A stretch of DNA of 64,000 bases from Thuidium tamariscinum (lineage: Eukaryota; Streptophyta; Bryopsida; Hypnales; Thuidiaceae), in the NCBI GenBank assembly GCA_947034885.2, contig OX344753.2, positions 23,328,347 through 23,392,346 of the forward strand, given 5' to 3'. How positions within the stretch are numbered: position 1 is the first letter of the stretch; every line of letters starts with the position of its first letter. The translations under genes were made by a program, and so were the position numbers. The notes beneath the pieces were generated by a model that searched no databases, was not told the DNA's origin, and saw only the letters and a program-made list of their open reading frames with translations. Shown piece after piece: positions 57,920 through 64,000 of the stretch.

Positions 57920-58193
57920 AGGTAGGTACACCCAAAAGCGCCTTGTTCCTAAAAGCGCCATCTACAGTGCACATACATTTCCAAAACCAGTCATGTTTAC
58001 ACACTGTAGATGGCGCTTTCAGAAACAGTCTTTGACTGTTAATAACTTTTGCATATGGTATCCAAATCCTGCGTTCTTTTGGTGCATTCGAACATGCTTT
58101 CACTTCCTAACAAGACGATATAAAAATTTGAACTCATTAATAGCAGGAACTAGGCTCATTATGAATAAGTGGCGCTTTTGGGTGTACCTACCT
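57920..58193 (-). mobile_element. AGGTRGG-family MITE, copy 3 (274 bp, inverted)
   Basis: TA flanks (57918-57919, 58194-58195) and AGGTAGGTACACCCAAAA ends. Reads as the complement of the copies at 40.9 and 52.3 kb, including the GCGCCATCTACAG inner stem. It lies about 390 bp upstream of the germin-like gene's TATA box. Confidence 0.88.
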
Positions 58194-58244
58194 TAACTTA
58201 CATACAGGGGTGCAGGCAGTTTACCAGTGTAATTTTGGCAGTTA

Positions 58245-58464
58245 AGGAAGAGGCACCCAATGGCGCACATGTACCCAATATTGTCCGTTTCTACAACACA
58301 CAATCATTTCAAGGTATAAATGTAGGTAGGCAATACATGACTTATTTTTTTTGACGTAAAACAATAAGTAGTCTACAATCCCGCTACATTTCTGTTCTAG
58401 AATGAACGACTAACTTAAAAATGAACGGCATTGGGTGCAGGGGCGCTATTGGGTGCCTCTCCCG
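58245..58464. mobile_element. 220-bp MITE, AGGAAGAGGCACCCAAT ends
   Basis: Left AGGAAGAGGCACCCAATGGC; right complemented CGGGAGAGGCACCCAATAGC, the similarity continuing for about 40 bp. TA on both sides (58243-58244, 58465-58466). The ends resemble the AGGTRGG family in layout (CACCCAA-GCGC), suggesting a distant relative. Confidence 0.75.
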
Positions 58465-59058
58465 TATGAGATCGCATCGCAGTCTGCCAAATTTCATTGT
58501 CTGTCTGTCTTTCAACTGATGTGCTGGCTAAGGTAGAGGGCTCGAAAACAGTTCGGGCATTAAGAACCGCCCCTATAACTGGTTGTAGAATGGACATGAT
58601 GCAGTTTATAAATTGACCTCACGAGTCATTGAATGAAGTGAAGGAAAAAGCATTCTTTGTCGCAAGAGCCAATCATTGTCTTTGCTTTCCCCATTTTTCT
58701 TTAGAATTGCAACTGAACAGTATATGAAGGACCTAGGAACATAAATAGGGACCTAGGACACATCTCCTTTGAAAATTCATAAGTAATTCAATAATGTTTC
58801 AAAAAATATGAAACCACTTGGGCTAGATTTTCCATCAATTTTTCTTGGTCTGAAAAATGAGCTAAAAATGTTCCCATCTAAAGAAATACTGTAAAAATGC
58901 GAACCAGCCCTTACATGAGCGGTTTCTGAGCCTTCTACCATATCGTCTCTCTTCCTTCTACTCTACTGTAGGAGTGAGAGACTTCGAGTTTGTGAGCTAG
59001 TGACAAGTGGCTTTTGTTTTGAGGCTTTTTTTTCCTTTAGCGTGCGGCTGGTACTGTA
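58465..59058. other. Intergenic DNA with inverted repeat arm
   Basis: About 58760-58900 (TTCATAAGTAATTCAA, AAATATGAAACCACTTGGGC) is repeated in inverted form at about 59120-59240 inside the next MITE, and in direct form at about 40590-40680. No gene. Confidence 0.5.
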
Positions 59059-59395
59059 AGGTAAGAGGTCCTATAATGGACCATCTAAGGGCTGAAACAG
59101 AATTTCAGGGAGGTAAAACCTCTAGAAATATTTTTCAGTAAATTTTCCTTGAAAAACAAGTAGAATTGACATCTAACCCAAGTGGTTTCATATTTTTCTG
59201 AGCTTTTTTGAATTAGTTATCAAACTGTGAAGTTGAAAGGGCATAGGGCTGTAAAATGGTGCCCTAGCTACAATGTACACTGTCAGTACATTGCTGAAGG
59301 CTATGAAAAAGCAACATGTACAACTACTATACATTTAAGATAGGGCACCATTTTAGAACCCGCTCCATTTAAGAGCCTTCTACCTTACCTTTGGG
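59059..59395. mobile_element. 337-bp MITE, AGGTARRAGG ends
   Basis: Left AGGTAAGAGGTCCTATAATG; right complemented AGGTAGAAGGCTCTTAAATG; TA on both sides (59057-59058, 59396-59397). No coding capacity. Confidence 0.65.
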
Positions 59396-60039
59396 GAGAG
59401 CTTGTTTGCGATTTCTCAGAACAGCACCGGGTCTCTCTGCAGCTGAACTTGCCGTGTTGCAGGCTCAACGAAAAAGTCTGGTGCAGGAGTTTGCACTCAG
59501 TTGTATCATTTCGCAGGTGGATTACTTATTTTGATGGTGCATTCACGTGTATTAAGATGAGCATCCCCACCGTGGTTTACGGACGCCATCTGCCGGGCCC
59601 GGGAGCCCAATCGCCCCCCATCGCAACTCTGAGCACGCTTTCCGAGGCCTCGGGCACAACAGATTTTTGCTCAGACACCTCAGCTGGGCGTGGGCAATGG
59701 AATTCTGAATTGGGTCGAGCCTAGAGTTGGCCGATCTTCATAAGTCCGTTCTTTGTTTTTCTCCCGGGGTGACAACTCCTGTATTATATGCAGGGGGGAG
59801 CATTTTGAGAAGAGCAACAAAAGCTGAATATATCAATTTTAATCATTTATTATAATGTTTAAAGAGCTTTTTATAACACTTTCCAATGAGGAGCTAGGGC
59901 TGAGATTTCTAATAATTTATGCTATGCTTAACAAAATTTAGACTATTGATGTAATTTTGAACTGTATTTGCAAAACATCAAGAGATTTCCTAATGTTGAA
60001 AGACATAGACTTTATAATTTTCATAGTTGGCAAATTTTA
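59396..60039. other. Short GC-rich patch then AT-rich DNA
   Basis: A 91-residue frame (59449-59724, +) containing IPTVVYGRHLPGPGAQSPP is GC-rich compared with its surroundings and is preceded by splice-like TTTCGCAG at about 59511-59517; it may be a captured or relic exon, but the family is not recognised. No other feature. Confidence 0.3.
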
Positions 60040-60043
60040 TTAA

Positions 60044-60966
60044 CCCCTAAAGAACCACAACTATGTTTCCACCAAAACTACTTCAAAACTATCATTTCTA
60101 GGATAGCTACCAAATTTTTATTTTTTTTAAATTTGAAATATGTAACCGTAGGATCTTTTAGTGCACTAGTTTGGAAAGATGTAGAAAAAATTTCAGAAAT
60201 TTCCACCACGTAGATTGCAAGATATTAGTGTTTGAAGTTACAAAAATCATTTTCTTTCCACTGCGAAAATCTAGGCAGCTGCACTTCAGAAGGTCCTATT
60301 TGTATGAAAAAATGTCCAAAATGGTTGCAATTCTTTGGATTCATTCTCCAATTCAAGTTGGCTACATGCTTGAAAATTTTCATATCATTTGGAATTGTAC
60401 AACATGTACAAAAAAATAGTAAGTAGAAAGAAGTAGAGAATGATTCAAAATACAAAAATGGTAACAATTTATTTATTGAATTGAAAAATATCAATCCCAA
60501 TGGTTCAAATTTTGTAATAAGAAACCTACATCCAAATTTTTTTATTTTTTTTCAAAAATATTGAAAATTGAGTAAAATAAAGGACTTCAAAGTTTATTTT
60601 AGAGAAGAGAATCCATAACTACTCGCAAACTAAAATTCTTCATAACTTGTGACTCATTAATCCAAATGGAATGATTCAAAGCTTTCCATGTATATATAAA
60701 TCTATAAAACCAATTTCAAATTTTTATTTCTAAAAAAAGTGATTTTTTCTGATCTGCCCAAATTGCCCAAGTTGAGAAACAAACAACATTTTATGCAATA
60801 ACTTTTCAACCATGTAGTCAAAAGTCACGAAAATTGTTGGGCTTTGAAGATACTCCTCATCCACACCTTCTATTAAAGTTTGGTTTTAAAATATGGAAAT
60901 CTCTAGCCACACGTACCTGCCCAAAATCGCTATGTTGCCAAAAAAGGCATGTTGGTCCTTTAGGGG
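60044..60966 (+). mobile_element. CCCCTAAAG family, full-length copy B (923 bp, TTAA flanks)
   Basis: TTAA at 60040-60043 and 60967-60970. Ends CCCCTAAAGAACCACAAC and, complemented, CCCCTAAAGGACCAACATG, an inverted repeat of about 13-15 bp. Co-linear with copy A at 50078-51022. No coding capacity. Confidence 0.78.
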
Positions 60967-60970
60967 TTAA

Positions 60971-62794
60971 TATGGGCATATTCCATATGCCATTTTCAAA
61001 CTGCATGGTTTAAACCATTTAGCATATGTATAGATTTTAGAGCGCACAATCTAAACTGTAAAAGTATTACAATTTGTGCAACAATTGCCATTTTATCAAA
61101 ATTCTCCTTGAAGATCTCATAAAGAATTGCATCTAATATAAACAATACATCCAAAACATTGTGAAATTTTGTATATATTTCCAAACTTTTTTAAATTATT
61201 ATTTCTAAACTTTGTTAGTCTTTCATGTCTTTCACAACCCCATTCACAACTTTGTGAAGATGGATGTTGCAAGTAGTTTGGCAATAAAGGTGCACGAATT
61301 TCACTTTAAGCCATATATACAACATTATTTCATCAAGCACACATATCATGAATTTGAAACATGTGATAAATTAAAGATCATGAAATTCAAAACATAACAC
61401 ATTGTGACATTGAGGACATTGAGGACATAGTGCTATGACAAAAAGACCATTAAAATAATGATAGTGAAAAATTCTTCATTAAAATTTAATTTGATCAAGT
61501 AGAAAGCTAACTTCAAATGTCAAGAATCTTGGGTTATAAATAGTTGAGGTAACAATGCAATCTAACCTTTGGCATTTAGAATCCTAGCCATCATAAATAG
61601 TTGAGGTTATAATGACATCTACCCCCTAGAACTATAAGAAGATTTTTAAGAAGAATAAATAAGAAATAAGAAAATTTAATAATTTGAAAAAAAAGCTAGG
61701 GGGTCTGATTGGTGCCCCTTGTTTGAAAAATTCTTTGTATAATGAGTTCTTAAAATTGTCTTTTGAGTGCCAAAAAATATTATGATTGATATAAAAATTA
61801 TACCATTCAATTCTTCTCAATGTCTTCTTCCTTGCTATATGCCTAAAGCTTAAATCATTAAAAAATTTACACCCTTCTTGTCAATGAATGGGGAGTACCA
61901 GCATTTAGTAGCATTGTAGCCAGATGATTTTGAGATTTTTTGATTGAGATTGTAAAGTTTCAGCAGAGGTTCATGATGAAAATTTTATTTTTCGGAAATG
62001 AACCGGGTAGCAAAAAAAATTTTCAGCTTTTTGCCATGTATGCTACAAATATGTTGGAAAATTACCAATTACAAATACAAGATTACGTTTTTTTACCGGC
62101 TAGGATTATACTTTGTAGGAAACTTTTATATAGTATCCTAGAAAATTATAGACATATGACTATATGAGTATATGACATTATTTTATAGTATCATATGATC
62201 CTCACTCCTCAGATTCTTAATTCTTACTAATGTATTCAGAATTTAGACTTTTAGTTTACCTATTGAAGACTTGAAGTGTTAAAAACTTAAAGTGTTGGAG
62301 GCTGGAACAGCTGGACTTCTTAATTCCACAACACCACATCACTACAACAGTCATAGAGAGTCAGAGTCTCAGAGACACAGACTCACTCACTCACAACCTA
62401 GATTATAAATTTTTGTTGCCGTCAATGTAGATCTGCCATTGGTGGCATCAATGGCTGAGGGTGCACTGCTCAACACCTCAACCTATCACTCAACGTCTCA
62501 GACTCTCAACCAGTCTGAGTATGAAAATCACGTCTTCCCAACACAATTGCAGCGCTGCTGTGTTTGGAGTAGGGTTCAACTCCATGTGCTTTTGAATCCA
62601 ATTTTCGGAGTCAGGGTTTAAGATTTTTGGTTGGAGGCTACTCCGCGCCTCCACTGCTAGGATGCGCTGACTGCGCTCAATTTGGATTGAATTCGCAATT
62701 TTGCATTTAGCAATTCGGAAATCACCATATCTGTAGGTTCTTATGCGAGCGTTCTTGGAACTTGAAACTTCAAAGCATCACGCCTTCGCCTTTC
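60971..62794. other. AT-rich intergenic DNA
   Basis: No supported gene. ATAAATAGTTGAGGT occurs twice (near 61536 and 61595). From about 62330 the sequence changes to CAGAGTCTCAGAGACACAGACTCACTCACTC-like simple DNA and becomes less AT-rich, possibly the 5' region of the hAT-like gene. Confidence 0.4.
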
Positions 62795-62939
62795 CACTAG
62801 TAGAAAACGCAAGAATTTTGACAGAATTTTGTTGATTTGGTCGCGTTGTCTCGGTCACTGTTTTGTTGATTTCAACAAGTTTCTATTAAAAATTAATAGA
62901 ATTCTGTTGAAATCAAAATTCATGTGTTTTCTACTAGTG
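62795..62939. mobile_element. 145-bp CACTA-type MITE
   Basis: Ends CACTAGTAGAAAACGCAAG and, complemented, CACTAGTAGAAAACACATG (25 of 27 bases match) flanked by a 3-bp duplication TTC (62792-62794, 62940-62942). Both the CACTA end and the 3-bp duplication are diagnostic of CACTA elements. Inner GTTGATTTCAAC and GTTGAAATCAA blocks form a hairpin. Confidence 0.88.
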
Positions 62940-63482
62940 TTCCGATTTGGGTTTAGGGTTCCTTAGTTTCCTTACGGTCTTGCATCTTGCAAAGTCGTAA
63001 TCAATTTGCAATTTCAATTGCATTTCAGCAAACTTGGTTGGATACTCAGGCAGTCAGGCATGTCCGATTGTTCGGAGCTCATGAGTCACAAAGCGTGCTC
63101 ATTTCCATTTTGATCATCGTGGATTCACGGGAGTTCATTGCACTTGTGTGCCTGTACCTATTTGCGGTCTGCTCCTCGAGGGTCAGGATGATCGTGACGT
63201 TCATTGATTTTGGTGAGTCAGTGGCCACTGTAGCGATTGTGAAGTCGTCATCTTGTGTGGTAAGTTGAGCACTTCTCAAATCTCAACTAATTTTTCTTGA
63301 AGATATCATTGATTTGGTGAATACTTAATTGCTTATTGTGTTTTAGGACTGTTTTTCGAGGGTTTACGGGTTGGGCTGGACTGGTCTTTTGATTTCCAAT
63401 TTTTTTTTGTCAAAGTGCTCGTCTAGTCTTTTGATTTCCTGTTACATTTGCTTTTGCAAATTGTAGGGAAGAACTCAGGCTA

Positions 63483-64000
63483 ATGGCAAAGTGGCAAAAG
63501 TCCCTGAGGGACCATTACTTTGCGAAGTCGAGGGAAACTAACATCATCGACCTTCTATACTCGGGGTCTGCAAATGAGTCCACTCACCAAATTGCTGCTT
63601 CGGCGGTAGATCGCCCTCTTCCTTTGGAAGCGGATTTAGCTCGGAGTTTGTGGAAAGAGCAATGGTGCGGCCAATTTGACTGGCTCCACTTCAATGTAAA
63701 CATTGGGAGGGTCTTTTGCAGGGTGTGCAAAGACAAGGGTGGGCGATCGTTATACGCCAGAGATGGTTCTAAAAATTTGAAAGTGAGTGCCTTTCAAGAC
63801 CATGCTTGCCCCAATGAACACAAACGAGTTGCATGGGCCCTCAACAACAACGGAAAAGTCAAGGAGAAAGCCATTTTTAGCGGCTAGAGAACTTGTGATG
63901 AAGCTGTGGCATACTTGCTACAAGCTGCTTATATTTTAGGGAAGAATTCGCTACCCTACTCCAAGTTTCCATCTTTGTGTAAATTTATTCTATCTGTAAA
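63483..64000 (+). CDS. hAT-type transposase-derived zinc-finger protein, N-terminal part
   Basis: A 134-residue frame (63483-63887) ends at TAG, but the same frame continues open to the window edge (RTCDEAVAYLLQAAYILGKNSLPYSKFPSL), which looks like the next part of the same protein. The segment FDWLHFNVNIGRVFCRVCKDKGG followed by KNLKVSAFQDHACPNEHKRV is a C-x2-C...H-type finger like that before the transposase domain of ZNF862/KIAA1586-like hAT proteins. The single stop at 63885-63887 may be a true lesion, or be removed by an unseen intron. The start ATG follows a splice-acceptor-like TTGTAG, so upstream exons are possible. The C-terminal catalytic and dimerisation parts would lie beyond the window. 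Confidence 0.6.

Noticed and set aside
62987..63268. 93-residue frame upstream of the hAT-like gene
   Set aside because: Hydrophobic and valine-rich without a recognisable domain; may be untranslated leader or intron of the downstream gene.

Overview
This window looks like nuclear DNA of a land plant: plant-type nuclear genes with GT-AG introns are set in AT-rich DNA crowded with class II and class I transposable elements. Short introns (about 105-345 bp) and the style of the genes suggest a moss, lycophyte or similar early-diverging lineage, but nothing here fixes the species.

Three host genes are well supported. (1) A complete eleven-exon chorismate synthase gene (12747-16255, +) whose spliced frame closes at exactly 454 codons. 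(2) A single-exon Golgi GDP-L-fucose transporter of the GFT1/GONST4 type (33575-34657, -), followed by a decayed tandem copy of its own 3' end. (3) A three-exon secreted germin-like cupin (55874-57266, -) whose first metal-binding motif carries Gln where germins have Glu. A fourth coding stretch at the right edge (63483 onward, +) is the N-terminal part of a zinc-finger hAT-type transposase-derived protein interrupted by one stop.

The rest is mobile DNA and its remains. From the left: LTR-like noncoding repeat DNA (1-2287); a CACTA (En/Spm) Tnp2 gene in pieces (2288-6725) carrying a 363-bp palindromic insertion; TTAA-flanked miniature elements (9397-9861); two MITEs upstream of chorismate synthase; a 1.4-kb foldback element (17229-18623) inside an older repeat; a Ty3/gypsy LTR element with 5-bp target duplication (19464-25252); further TTAA-flanked elements; a decayed pogo-like (Tc1/mariner superfamily) transposon with TA duplication (35373-37734); and in the right third several MITE families, some nested three deep (about 52220-54539).

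The most unusual signals are (a) several distinct repeat families that start with CCC/CYC, have short inverted ends and are flanked by the tetranucleotide TTAA, the hallmark of piggyBac-type insertion; (b) long foldback elements flanked by TA whose arms are themselves tandem arrays of a roughly 177-bp unit; and (c) the apparently perfect 180-bp-arm palindrome inserted in frame within the CACTA coding region. All sequence comparisons were made by eye; no database search or alignment was run.
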